Under the pieces are notes generated by a model. It saw nothing but the letters and a program-made list of their open reading frames with translations, was not told the DNA's origin and made no database searches. Position numbers and translations under genes: made by a program. A stretch of 64,000 nt of DNA from NCBI GenBank assembly GCA_902631265.1, contig CACOXX010000002.1, positions 18,963 through 82,962 on the forward strand. The letters are read 5' to 3'. Shown piece after piece: positions 31,762-41,488 of this stretch (positions within the stretch are counted from its first letter, which is position 1; the number at the start of each line of letters is the position of its first letter). The stretch comes from an uncultured Pelagibacteraceae bacterium (GTDB taxonomy: Bacteria; Pseudomonadota; Alphaproteobacteria; Pelagibacterales; Pelagibacteraceae).

Positions 31762-32657
31762 TGCACTTTATTAAAAAAAAAATAAAAGAAAAAAGAAAAG
31801 ATTTTGTTGATAAATTAAAAAGTGGAAAAATTTTAAGAGTTCCTGGTGCATATAACCCTTTGACTGCTAAAGTGATTGAAGAAATTGGCTATGATGCTGT
31901 TTATGTTTCGGGAGGTGTTATGTCTAATGACCTTGGTTACCCAGATATAGGCCTTACCACACTTGAAGATGTAAGCAATAGATCAAAACAAATAGCAAGA
32001 GTTACAAACTTACCTACGATTGTAGATATTGATACGGGTTTTAAGTCTTGCAAAAAAACAGTTCAAACCTTCGAAAAATTTGGTGTGACAGCGGTACATA
32101 TAGAAGACCAAGTTGAGAGAAAAAGATGTGGCCACCTTGATAACAAAGAGCTTATTTCAGTTAAAAAAATGGTAAAAAAGATTGAAGAGTGTATAAAAGC
32201 TAGAAAGGACAAAAATTTTAAGATAATTGCCAGATCTGACGCAAAAAGTGTAGAGGGAATTGATAAAATGATTGATAGATGTAAAGCATATATCGACGCA
32301 GGGGCTGAAATAGTTTTTCCTGAAGCTTTAAAAGATAAAGTTGAATTTGAAAAAGTTAGGAAAAGTTTAAGTTCTTATTTACTTGCAAACATGACAGAAT
32401 TTGGAAAATCAGATCTTTTAGATTATAAAGAGTTGGAAAATTTGGGCTATAATATCGTTATTTATCCCGTTACAACTCAAAGATTGGCAATGAAAAGTGT
32501 GGAGGAAGGTTTGAAAAAAATTTTTGAAGAAGGGCATCAAAAAAACCTTATTGATAAAATGCAAACTAGAAGTAGATTGTATGACTTGGTAGATTATGAA
32601 AAATACAATGCTCTCGATAAAAAGATATATAATTTTAGCACGGATGGACACGATTAA
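31761..32657 (+). CDS. prpB: 2-methylisocitrate lyase
   Basis: PGAYNPLTAKVIEEIGYDAVYVSGG, DIDTGFKS, VHIEDQVERKRCGH. Confidence 0.93.
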   Translation: MHFIKKKIKEKRKDFVDKLKSGKILRVPGAYNPLTAKVIEEIGYDAVYVSGGVMSNDLGYPDIGLTTLEDVSNRSKQIARVTNLPTIVDIDTGFKSCKKTVQTFEKFGVTAVHIEDQVERKRCGHLDNKELISVKKMVKKIEECIKARKDKNFKIIARSDAKSVEGIDKMIDRCKAYIDAGAEIVFPEALKDKVEFEKVRKSLSSYLLANMTEFGKSDLLDYKELENLGYNIVIYPVTTQRLAMKSVEEGLKKIFEEGHQKNLIDKMQTRSRLYDLVDYEKYNALDKKIYNFSTDGHD

Positions 32658-33781
32658 TGACCGACGATATTAAAAAAGGATTACTTGGAATTGTAGTTGA
32701 TGAAACTGAAGTTTCAAAGGTGATGCCAGAAATAAATTCTCTTACTTATAGAGGATATGCTGCGCAAGATCTTTGTGCAAAATGTAAGTTTGAAGAAGTT
32801 GCGTATCTTATTTTAAATGGAGAGCTACCTTCTGAAAAACAATTAAAAAATTTTGAAAAAGTTGAGAGAAAAGAGCGAAACCTATCAAAGACATTATTAG
32901 AAAGTATTAAGAATTTTCCGAAAAAATCGCATCCTATGGATGTAGCTAGAACAGCAGTAAGTATAATGGGGCTAGAAGATAAAGAGACAAAAGATAATTC
33001 TCCAGAAGCAAACTTGAGAAAGGTGATGCGAATTTTTGCAAAAACACCTGTTGCTTTAGCAGCCTTCTATAGAATTAGAAAAGGAAAGAAAATTATTAAA
33101 CCAAAAAGTAATTTGTCTTTCTCGGAAAACTTTTTTTATATGTGTTTTGGAAAAGTTCCTGAAAAAGAAATTGTAAAGGCTTTTGATGTATCTCTTATAT
33201 TATATGCTGAACATAGTTTTAATGTTTCTACGTTTACTGCAAGAACGATCACAAGCAGCTTGTCAGATATTCATGGTGCAATTACTGGTGCTATTGCAAG
33301 TTTAAAAGGACCATTGCATGGTGGTGCAAATGAAGAAGTAATGCATATGATGAATAAAATTAAAAAACCTGAAAACGCATTGAATTGGATTAACAATGCT
33401 TTAGATCAAAAAGCTGTTGTCATGGGTTTCGGTCATAGAGTTTATAAAAGTGGTGACTCAAGAGTGCCTACCATGAGAGAATATTTTTCAAAAGTTGCAA
33501 AAGTTAAAAAAGATAAAAAGTTTGAAAAAATTTATGACATTGTTGAAAAGGTAATGATTGAAAGAAAAAATATTCATCCAAACGTAGATTATCCTACTGG
33601 ACCTACTTATCACTTAATGGGATTTGATACAGACTTCTTTACGCCAATTTTTGTAATCTCTAGAATAACTGGATGGTCTGCACACATTCTCGAACAGCAT
33701 GCAGCAAATAAATTGATAAGACCATTAGCTAGCTACAAGGGTAGCAGCTATCGAAAAGTTGTTCCACTTAATCAAAGATAA
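32657..33781 (+). CDS. prpC: 2-methylcitrate synthase / citrate synthase family
   Basis: SLTYRGYAAQDLC, AEHSFNVSTFTAR, GPLHGGANEEVM, GFGHRVYK. Confidence 0.93.
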   Translation: MTDDIKKGLLGIVVDETEVSKVMPEINSLTYRGYAAQDLCAKCKFEEVAYLILNGELPSEKQLKNFEKVERKERNLSKTLLESIKNFPKKSHPMDVARTAVSIMGLEDKETKDNSPEANLRKVMRIFAKTPVALAAFYRIRKGKKIIKPKSNLSFSENFFYMCFGKVPEKEIVKAFDVSLILYAEHSFNVSTFTARTITSSLSDIHGAITGAIASLKGPLHGGANEEVMHMMNKIKKPENALNWINNALDQKAVVMGFGHRVYKSGDSRVPTMREYFSKVAKVKKDKKFEKIYDIVEKVMIERKNIHPNVDYPTGPTYHLMGFDTDFFTPIFVISRITGWSAHILEQHAANKLIRPLASYKGSSYRKVVPLNQR

Positions 33782-33803
33782 CTTAATTAAATTATTACTT
33801 AGA

Positions 33804-34823
33804 TTACGAAAAGGCTTCTGTCCAATTACCTTGTGTAGATGCTTTTGAATACTCTGTTGCCCTTCCTTCAAAGAAGTTCATGTGCTCAACAGCATTCAAC
33901 ATAGTATCAAGCCAAGTTAGAGGATTTTTTTCTACATCATAAATTGGCTCAAGACCTAACTGAACTAATCTTCTGTTTCCAATAAATCTAATATAGTCCT
34001 TAACCTCTTGAGCTGTAAGACCTTTCATTGGCCCCATTTCAAAAGCTAAATCAATAAATGCATCTTCATGCTCTACAATTGTTCTACATGCATCATAAAT
34101 TTCTTTTTTAAGTTTCGGTGTCCAGATTTCAGGATTTTCTTTTATAAACTCTTTAAAAATTCTGATCATTGAATTACAGTGAAGAGTTTCATCTCTTACT
34201 GACCACGTAACTATCTGTCCCATGCCCTTAAGTTTATTGTGTCTTGGGAAGTTTAACAAAATTGCAAAACTTGCAAATAATTGTAATCCTTCTGTAAAAG
34301 CACTAAATACAGCAACAGTTTTTGCAATGTCTTCTTTCGAATTTACATTAAAACCTTGCATGTAATCGTACTTATCTTTCATTTCTTTATACTTCATGAA
34401 AGCTGAATACTCAGACTCGGGCATTCCTATTGTATCTAATAAATGTGAGTAAGCAGCTACGTGAACTGTTTCCATTGCAGCAAAAGCTGTCATCATCATT
34501 AAAACTTCTGTTGGTTTAAATACTGTTGTGTAGTGTCTTAAATAACAGTTATTAACTTCAACATCTGCTTGAGTAAAAAATCTAAAAATTTGTGTTACTA
34601 AATTTTTTTCTGGTTCTGATAAGTTTTTTTGCCAATCTCTAACATCATCTCCTAATGGCACCTCTTCTGGTAACCAATGTATTCTTTGTTGTGTTAGCCA
34701 GGCATCATAACACCATGGATATCTAAATGGTTTATAAACAGGATTTTCTACTAATAATCCCATTTTTTTTGGTTGAATGATTTTTCCTTTTTCCTCTTTT
34801 TTTACTACTGACATGATAGACAC
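33804..34823 (-). CDS. nrdB: ribonucleoside-diphosphate reductase beta subunit
   Basis: METVHVAAYSHLL (metal ligands and conserved Tyr), WSVRDETLHCNSMIRIF. Confidence 0.95.
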   Translation of the reverse strand: MSIMSVVKKEEKGKIIQPKKMGLLVENPVYKPFRYPWCYDAWLTQQRIHWLPEEVPLGDDVRDWQKNLSEPEKNLVTQIFRFFTQADVEVNNCYLRHYTTVFKPTEVLMMMTAFAAMETVHVAAYSHLLDTIGMPESEYSAFMKYKEMKDKYDYMQGFNVNSKEDIAKTVAVFSAFTEGLQLFASFAILLNFPRHNKLKGMGQIVTWSVRDETLHCNSMIRIFKEFIKENPEIWTPKLKKEIYDACRTIVEHEDAFIDLAFEMGPMKGLTAQEVKDYIRFIGNRRLVQLGLEPIYDVEKNPLTWLDTMLNAVEHMNFFEGRATEYSKASTQGNWTEAFS

Positions 34824-36742
34824 TCCTCGTATTTGTTTTCGTCGTTTTCTTGTTGTTTTGATTTATAAACATTCGCAGTAATGTCAGTTGATTTTGCATC
34901 ATTAACATTTTCTGCTCTTTGTATTGATTTAGACCTGCAATAATAAAGACTCTTCAATCCTTTTTTCCAAGCTTGGAAATGAATTTGATGAAGATCTCTT
35001 TTATGAACATCTGCAGGTAAAAATAAGTTAATAGATTGTGCTTGTGAGATATGTGGAGTTCTATCTGCACTTAAATCAACAAGCCATCTTTGATCTAATT
35101 CAAAAGCTGTTTTGAAAACATCTTTTTCTTCTTGAGTTAAAAAATCTAAATGTGATACAGATCCTTGATTAGTCGTGATCGTCGACCATGTTTCATCCGT
35201 ATCCTTTCCATGTTTTTCTAATAATTTTCTTAAGTATTTATTTCTAACATTGAAAGATCCTGAAAGAGTTTTGTGGGTATAGCTATTTGCTGCAATTGGC
35301 TCAACTCCTGGGGAAGTTCCACCACAAATAATCGAAATAGAAGCTGTTGGAGCAATTGCAGTTTTATTTGAAAATCTCTCTTTAAAACCGTATTCCGCTG
35401 CATCAGGACATGCTCCTCTTTCTTCAGCTAAATCTTTTGATGATTTGTCAACTTTCTTTTGAATATTTTCAAAAATCTTTTTGTTCCAAACTTTGCTCAT
35501 TACCGACTCAAGAGGTATCATTTTTTTCTGATAATATGAGTGAAGTCCCATAACACCTAAACCAACACTTCTTTCTTTTGCTGCTGAGTATGTTGCATCA
35601 CTAAATTCTTCTGGTGCATTGTTAATAAAGTCAGTCAAGACATTGTCTAAAAATCTCATCACATCATCTATAAAACTTTCATCATCTTTCCACTCATCAT
35701 ATTTTTCGATATTTAATGAAGACAAACAACAAACAGCAGTTCTGTCTCTACCCTCTTTATCAATACCTGTTGGAAGAGTAATCTCACTACATAAGTTAGA
35801 TGTTTTGACTGTTAAGCCGGCTAACTTATGATGTTGAGGTATTTGTCTATTAACTGTATCAATAAAAATTATGTAAGGCTCACCTGTTTCAACTCTTGCA
35901 GTTAATAATCTGATCCATAAATTTCTCGCTGAAACAGTTGATTGTACAGATCCATTTTTTGGACTCTTAAGTGCCCATTGTTCATCAAGTTCAACTGCTC
36001 TCATGAAAGCATCTGAAACAAGAACACCATGATGCAGATTAAGAGCTTTTCTATTTGGATCTCCACCTGTAGGTCTTCTCATTTCAATAAATTCTTCAAT
36101 CTCTGGATGGTCAATAGGTAAATAACAAGCAGCAGATCCTCTTCTTAAAGAACCTTGACTAATTGCCATTGTTAAAGAGTCCATAACTTTTATAAAAGGA
36201 ATTATTCCAGAAGTTTTTCCAACTCTTCCAATTTTTTCACCAATAGATCTTAGATTGCCCCAGTAACTTCCAATACCGCCACCTCTTGCAGCTAACCAAA
36301 CATTTTCACTCCAGAGACCCAAGATACCATTTAAACTATCACTCGCTTCATTTAAGAAACATGATATTGGTAAACCTCTTGTAGTTCCTCCATTAGACAG
36401 AACTGGTGTTGCAGGCATGAACCAAAGATTACTAATATAATTGTACAGTCTTTGTGCGTGTAAATTATCATCGGCATAATGACTTGCTACTCTTGCAAAC
36501 AAGTCTTGGAAAGACTCGTTCTCTCCTAAATATCTGTCGCTAAGTGTTGCTTTTCCGAAATCTGTTAGATTTTCATCTCTACTTCTATCAATCTTTATTG
36601 TGATACCTCTAGAGTTTTGAAATAGCTCTGTGTTGTTGTTTAAAGAGAATAAATCTGGACCTTTTGTCTTAGTCTTCTGATCAACCTGAGGTTTAAATTC
36701 AGAGACAGCTTTCTTTATTGCCTGAGACAAGACTTTGTTCAT
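34805..36742 (-). CDS. nrdA: ribonucleoside-diphosphate reductase alpha subunit
   Basis: RGGGIGSYWGNLRSIG, NLCSEITLP, C-terminal EECLSCQ. Confidence 0.96.
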   Translation of the reverse strand: MNKVLSQAIKKAVSEFKPQVDQKTKTKGPDLFSLNNNTELFQNSRGITIKIDRSRDENLTDFGKATLSDRYLGENESFQDLFARVASHYADDNLHAQRLYNYISNLWFMPATPVLSNGGTTRGLPISCFLNEASDSLNGILGLWSENVWLAARGGGIGSYWGNLRSIGEKIGRVGKTSGIIPFIKVMDSLTMAISQGSLRRGSAACYLPIDHPEIEEFIEMRRPTGGDPNRKALNLHHGVLVSDAFMRAVELDEQWALKSPKNGSVQSTVSARNLWIRLLTARVETGEPYIIFIDTVNRQIPQHHKLAGLTVKTSNLCSEITLPTGIDKEGRDRTAVCCLSSLNIEKYDEWKDDESFIDDVMRFLDNVLTDFINNAPEEFSDATYSAAKERSVGLGVMGLHSYYQKKMIPLESVMSKVWNKKIFENIQKKVDKSSKDLAEERGACPDAAEYGFKERFSNKTAIAPTASISIICGGTSPGVEPIAANSYTHKTLSGSFNVRNKYLRKLLEKHGKDTDETWSTITTNQGSVSHLDFLTQEEKDVFKTAFELDQRWLVDLSADRTPHISQAQSINLFLPADVHKRDLHQIHFQAWKKGLKSLYYCRSKSIQRAENVNDAKSTDITANVYKSKQQENDENKYEECLSCQ

Positions 36743-36776
36743 TATACTCCCTTTTTAACACTATTTATTAGTAAAA

Positions 36777-36792
36777 CAACTATATGTTGTGT
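36777..36792 (-). promoter_or_regulatory. NrdR-box-like operator 1
   Basis: CAACTATATGTTGTGT versus consensus aCaCwAtATaTwGtgt, about 13/16 matches by eye; 34 bp upstream of the nrdA start. Confidence 0.7.
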
Positions 36793-36807
36793 GCAGATTT
36801 CTTAAAT

Positions 36808-36823
36808 ACACTATATAAATTAA
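36808..36823 (-). promoter_or_regulatory. NrdR-box-like operator 2
   Basis: ACACTATATAAATTAA, about 12/16 matches; 31 bp start-to-start from box 1, the usual tandem NrdR spacing. Confidence 0.65.
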
Positions 36824-36897
36824 AAATCAACAGAACATTTATAGAACATAAAAAAAATAGTTCAATAAAAAAATCAAAAAAATGTACATATATCAAC

Positions 36898-38343
36898 ATG
36901 GAAGTGGAAAAAAAAATCGACCCATTCGGATTTAGGGAATATGACGCAAGGTGGCTATACCCAAAAAGCATCAACTCGAAGGGAATCGAGGCAGTAGGAA
37001 AAGGATTCGGGACCCAAGTTATTAACACTGAAAAAAATCCAACTGTAATCGTAGGTAACGACTACAGATCCTATAGCGAAGAGGTTAAAAATAATTTTGT
37101 AAAAGGACTTTTATCAACTGGCTGTAATGTAAAAGATATAGGTCTATGTTTATCACCTACAGTTTATTTTTCCCAATTTAAAATAAAATCGAATGCAGTA
37201 GCAATGATAACTGCAAGCCACAACGAAAATGGTTGGACAGGAATAAAGATGGGAATTGAGAAAGGTTTAACTCATTGCAAAGATGAAATGTCTGAACTTA
37301 AATCAATTGTAATGAATGAAACTTTTAAACAAGGTTCAGGTAAATACGAAAAAGTAGAAAATTTTAATAGAGTATACATTGATGAATTATCGAAAAATAA
37401 GATAAAGAAAAAATTAAAAGTTGTAGCTGCTTGCGGGAATGGAACTGCAGGAATATTTGCACCAGAGATCCTAAGGAATATTGGGTGTGAAGTAATAGAA
37501 CTTGATTGTAATTTAGACTATAATTTTCCAAGATATAACCCAAACCCAGAAGATATGAAAATGTTACATGAAATTTCAAAATGCGTAAAAGAAAATAATG
37601 CAGACGTAGGTTTTGGATTTGATGGTGATGGAGATAGGGTTGGAGTTATAGATAATAAAGGTAATGAAATATTTGCGGACAAAATCGGTTTGTTAATTGC
37701 TAGAAATATTTCAGAATTGCATCCTAATAATAAATTTATCGTAGATGTAAAATCTACAGGATTATTTAGCAAAGATGAAATTTTAAAAAAAAATAATTGC
37801 AAAACTCTTTATTGGAAAACAGGACATTCGTATATAAAAAGAAAAGTGAAAGAAGATAATGCAATAGCTGGATTTGAAAAAAGTGGTCACTTTTTTTTTA
37901 ATAAACCTCTAGGATTTGGTTTTGACGATGGTATTAATTCGGCAATTCAAATTTGTCATTTGGTAGATAATCAAAATAAAAAATTAGATGTTTTGATAAA
38001 TCATTTACCAAAAACTTTTCAGAGCCCAACTATGGGACCATTTTGTAAAGATGAAGAAAAATATAAAGTTATAGATGAAATTATTGCTAATATAAAAAAT
38101 CTTCGAACTGAAAAGAAAAAAATATGTAATCAAGAAATTACCGACATACTTACGGTTAACGGTGTCAGATTTACTCTTGCTGATGGATCTTGGGGCCTTG
38201 TAAGAGCATCTTCGAACAAACCTTCGCTTGTTGTGGTAACAGAAAGTCCTGTGTCGGAACAAATTAAAACTGATATCTTTAGATTTATAGATGATTTACT
38301 TCAAAAAACAGGGAAGATTGGTGAGTACGATCAAAAGATTTAG
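36898..38343 (+). CDS. phosphomannomutase/phosphoglucomutase
   Basis: FGFREYDARWLYP, AMITASHNENGWTGIKMG, GFGFDGDGDRVGVID; start reset from 36784 to the ATG at 36898. Confidence 0.9.
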   Translation: MEVEKKIDPFGFREYDARWLYPKSINSKGIEAVGKGFGTQVINTEKNPTVIVGNDYRSYSEEVKNNFVKGLLSTGCNVKDIGLCLSPTVYFSQFKIKSNAVAMITASHNENGWTGIKMGIEKGLTHCKDEMSELKSIVMNETFKQGSGKYEKVENFNRVYIDELSKNKIKKKLKVVAACGNGTAGIFAPEILRNIGCEVIELDCNLDYNFPRYNPNPEDMKMLHEISKCVKENNADVGFGFDGDGDRVGVIDNKGNEIFADKIGLLIARNISELHPNNKFIVDVKSTGLFSKDEILKKNNCKTLYWKTGHSYIKRKVKEDNAIAGFEKSGHFFFNKPLGFGFDDGINSAIQICHLVDNQNKKLDVLINHLPKTFQSPTMGPFCKDEEKYKVIDEIIANIKNLRTEKKKICNQEITDILTVNGVRFTLADGSWGLVRASSNKPSLVVVTESPVSEQIKTDIFRFIDDLLQKTGKIGEYDQKI

Positions 38344-38344
38344 A

Positions 38345-38746
38345 TTAAACTTTATTTCCTTTAATTAAAAAATAAAAGCCACCAATAAAAAGAAAAATTT
38401 GCTCACTGGTGAATAATTTTTGGGTGATAAACCAATCTGGATGAGCGATTATAAAAATATTTGTCATGATTATAACAATTACAAGGCCTGCAAATCTTGT
38501 AAGCGTGTCTCCTATAGGATTTTTTAAAAAACCACTTACAATTAAAATAACTCCTGATAAGAGCTCACTTAATGCAACAAAAGAAGCTAACACAGGAGAT
38601 AAACCAAAATACTCAACTAAACCAGCTGGTGGCAAAGGAAATTTTGCATAACCGTGAATAATAAAAGCAATACCAATTCCAAATCTTAATAGATGAGATG
38701 CAATAGCTTCAAAATTCAATAAAAAGTTTTTTGCTTTAGAAATCAT
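38345..38746 (-). CDS. DoxX-family membrane protein
   Basis: LLRFGIGIAFIIHGYAKFP..., four TM segments. Confidence 0.8.
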   Translation of the reverse strand: MISKAKNFLLNFEAIASHLLRFGIGIAFIIHGYAKFPLPPAGLVEYFGLSPVLASFVALSELLSGVILIVSGFLKNPIGDTLTRFAGLVIVIIMTNIFIIAHPDWFITQKLFTSEQIFLFIGGFYFLIKGNKV

Positions 38747-38803
38747 AATTAAATCTTAAATATTTTGTATTGTAGTTCAAGAGAAGTTTTCTAATTATCA
38801 CCA

Positions 38804-39634
38804 TCAAATATTAAAATATCTATAAAGAAATATAGTAGCCATAACGTATAAAAATATTCCAAAAAGCACCTGAACTTTTGCTTTTTCAAGTCTATGTACT
38901 GTATTTGCACCAATTCTGGCCATATAAGTAGTTATTGGAACGAATATGAAAAAGGCTGGAATATTAACAAAACCGATACTCAATGGGATATCAACCTCTT
39001 TATAAAGACCAGATATAAAAAAACCAACTGCACCAAATAATGAAATTATAAATCCGATTACTGCCGCACTTCCTATTGCTCGATTAATAGTGTACCCAAA
39101 ATATCTTAAAACAGGAACATTTATCATTGCCCCCGTAATCCCCATTGGAGCAGAAATTAAACCAGAAATAAATCCAAACGTTAAACGAGGTAATAGATTA
39201 AATGACGGCAGGGCACTTTTATTATTATTTTTAACAAGTAGTAAATAGGCTCCTAGGATATAAACCATAATAGCAAAAAATAAAACTAAGGATTTTGTGT
39301 TCATTTTGGATGCAATTATAGTTCCACTCACTACACCAATAATAACGAATACTCCAAAAGATTTAATTATACTCATATCCACGGCGTTGTGTTTTTTGTG
39401 GGTTAAGACTGAGGAAAACGACGTTAAGATTGTTATTGTAAATGCAGTTCCAACTGTTAAGTGCATTAAATATTCTTTATCTATTCCGTATAATTCAAAG
39501 ATAAAAAATAAAAAAGGTACAGAAATTAATCCACCACCAATTCCAAATAGTCCTGCAAAAAAACCTACAGGGATAGCAGCGGCTATCATCAAGAAAATTA
39601 TGAGTAAATATTCGTTTAAGATTGTTTCTATCAC
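38804..39634 (-). CDS. TauE/SafE-family membrane transporter
   Basis: GFFAGLFGIGGGLISVPFLFF, SAPMGITGAMINVP. Confidence 0.88.
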   Translation of the reverse strand: MIETILNEYLLIIFLMIAAAIPVGFFAGLFGIGGGLISVPFLFFIFELYGIDKEYLMHLTVGTAFTITILTSFSSVLTHKKHNAVDMSIIKSFGVFVIIGVVSGTIIASKMNTKSLVLFFAIMVYILGAYLLLVKNNNKSALPSFNLLPRLTFGFISGLISAPMGITGAMINVPVLRYFGYTINRAIGSAAVIGFIISLFGAVGFFISGLYKEVDIPLSIGFVNIPAFFIFVPITTYMARIGANTVHRLEKAKVQVLFGIFLYVMATIFLYRYFNI

Positions 39635-39644
39635 TTTTGTAAAA

Positions 39645-40481
39645 TTAATTGATACTTAGATATTCTAAAAATGATCTAATTGATACCAAAATTAAAAAAG
39701 TTCCAAATATTTTGCTAAGTATTTTTTTGTCTATTTTATACACTGCTTTAGCGCCTAGTCTAGCCATTATCATAGTTACAGGTACAAAAACAATGAAGCC
39801 TAGTAAATTTATATAACCCAGACTGAACGGTGTATTTACATTGTCTATGATCTTGCCGCCTGTAATCATTGTAATAGTTCCAGCAACAGCAATAAGAAAA
39901 CCTACAGCTGCTGCTGTCCCAATTGATTTTCTAATATCGTAACCAAATGTTCTCATGAATGGAACCATCAGTGATCCTCCTCCAATACCTAAAGGTATAG
40001 ATATAAATCCAATTATTATCCCAGAAATATTTTTAACCAAATTTGATATTTGTTTTGGATTATCAACTAATTTTTCTCTCAAAAAAATAAAAAAAAGTCC
40101 AACCATAAATGCAAATATAGAAAAAAATAATACAAGCGCAGGTGTTTTTAAATTAACTGCTAAGAAAGTTCCAAAAAAAACTCCAATTAAAATAAAAATT
40201 CCAAAAGATTTTACCATTTTAAAATCTACTGCATCATGTTCTCTATGTGTTAAAGTAGATATAATTGAAGTTGGAATTATTATTGCTAAAGATGTACCAA
40301 CGGCTAAATGCATCCTTGTTACAATGTCAAAGTCTAAAACTGTAAACGCGTAGTAAAGTGCGGGAACCATAATTATGCCACCACCTACTCCAAGTAAACC
40401 AGCCATAAATCCTGCAACTGCCGCAGCAATAGCTAAAACAGTTAAAAGATAAAAAATTTCATTGATATTTAAATTTTCCAT
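39645..40481 (-). CDS. TauE/SafE-family membrane transporter (tandem paralog)
   Basis: GFMAGLLGVGGGIIMVPALYY, SIPLGIGGGSLMVPFMR. Confidence 0.88.
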   Translation of the reverse strand: MENLNINEIFYLLTVLAIAAAVAGFMAGLLGVGGGIIMVPALYYAFTVLDFDIVTRMHLAVGTSLAIIIPTSIISTLTHREHDAVDFKMVKSFGIFILIGVFFGTFLAVNLKTPALVLFFSIFAFMVGLFFIFLREKLVDNPKQISNLVKNISGIIIGFISIPLGIGGGSLMVPFMRTFGYDIRKSIGTAAAVGFLIAVAGTITMITGGKIIDNVNTPFSLGYINLLGFIVFVPVTMIMARLGAKAVYKIDKKILSKIFGTFLILVSIRSFLEYLSIN

Positions 40482-41488
40482 TAAGAATTTAATTGATTTG
40501 CTTTCTCATTATTTTGCACAATAGTCATTATGTGTTTAGCTTTTTGAAAATCTGAGTCTCTAGCCATCATATTGTCACTTAAATATCTTTTCCAATCTTT
40601 AGAGCCAGGTTGACCATGATACAGCCCCACTGTGTGTCGCATTATATGATTTACTTTTGTACCAAGTTTTACTTCTTCCTCTAAATAATTAATAATTTCT
40701 TTTGCAATTTGTTCTCTTGATGGCACTTCATTTGTATTAAATATTTCTTTCTCAATATCAGTCAAAAAGTAAGGATTTTGATAAATTGCTCTTCCAATCA
40801 TCACGCCATCACAATGTTCTAAATGTTTTTTAATTTCTTTAGTTTGTGAGATACCTCCATTAATTATTATTTCAAGGTCTGAATTTGCTTTCTTAATTTC
40901 GTATACCATTTCATAATTAAGCTTTGGTATATTTAAATTTTGTTTAGGAGTAAGACCTTTTAATAAAGCCTTTCTTGCATGAAGTATGATTGTTTTACAC
41001 CCAGATTGTTTTATTTTGTTAATGAAATTATTTAAATATTCAAAGTCCTCAATTTCATCAACTCCTATCCTAGTTTTAGCTGTAACTGGAATTTTGCATG
41101 AATTGACCATGTTATTAATACATTCTGCAACTAAATCAGGCTCTTTCATTAAACACGCTCCAAAAGAATTTTTTTGTACCTTTTTACTTGGACAACCTAA
41201 ATTAATATTAATTTCATCATAACCAAATTGTTCTGCTAGTTTGGCAACTTCTGCTAGCTCATTTTTGTCTGAGCCTCCTACTTGAAGAGCAACAGGCTTC
41301 TCTTCTTCTCTAAAACCAAGTATTCTTTTTCTATCACCATGAATTGCTGATTTCGTTGCAACCATCTCAGAGTACAGCATTACATTTTTGCTTATAAGTC
41401 TTAAGAAATATCTATCATGCCTATCAGTGCAATCCATCATTGGTGCAACAGATATTTTTCTATTGATTTTTTTGTTTTTAAAATCCAA
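40481..41488 (-). CDS. dusA: tRNA-dihydrouridine synthase (DusA-like)
   Basis: VAPMMDCTDRHDRYFLRLIS, INLGCPSKKVQKNSFGACLM, GVMIGRAIYQNPYFL. Confidence 0.92.
   Translation of the reverse strand: MDFKNKKINRKISVAPMMDCTDRHDRYFLRLISKNVMLYSEMVATKSAIHGDRKRILGFREEEKPVALQVGGSDKNELAEVAKLAEQFGYDEININLGCPSKKVQKNSFGACLMKEPDLVAECINNMVNSCKIPVTAKTRIGVDEIEDFEYLNNFINKIKQSGCKTIILHARKALLKGLTPKQNLNIPKLNYEMVYEIKKANSDLEIIINGGISQTKEIKKHLEHCDGVMIGRAIYQNPYFLTDIEKEIFNTNEVPSREQIAKEIINYLEEEVKLGTKVNHIMRHTVGLYHGQPGSKDWKRYLSDNMMARDSDFQKAKHIMTIVQNNEKANQLNS

Noticed and set aside
36784-36897. N-terminal extension of the phosphomannomutase ORF
   Set aside because: Overlaps the NrdR-like operators; conserved protein begins at the Met at 36898.
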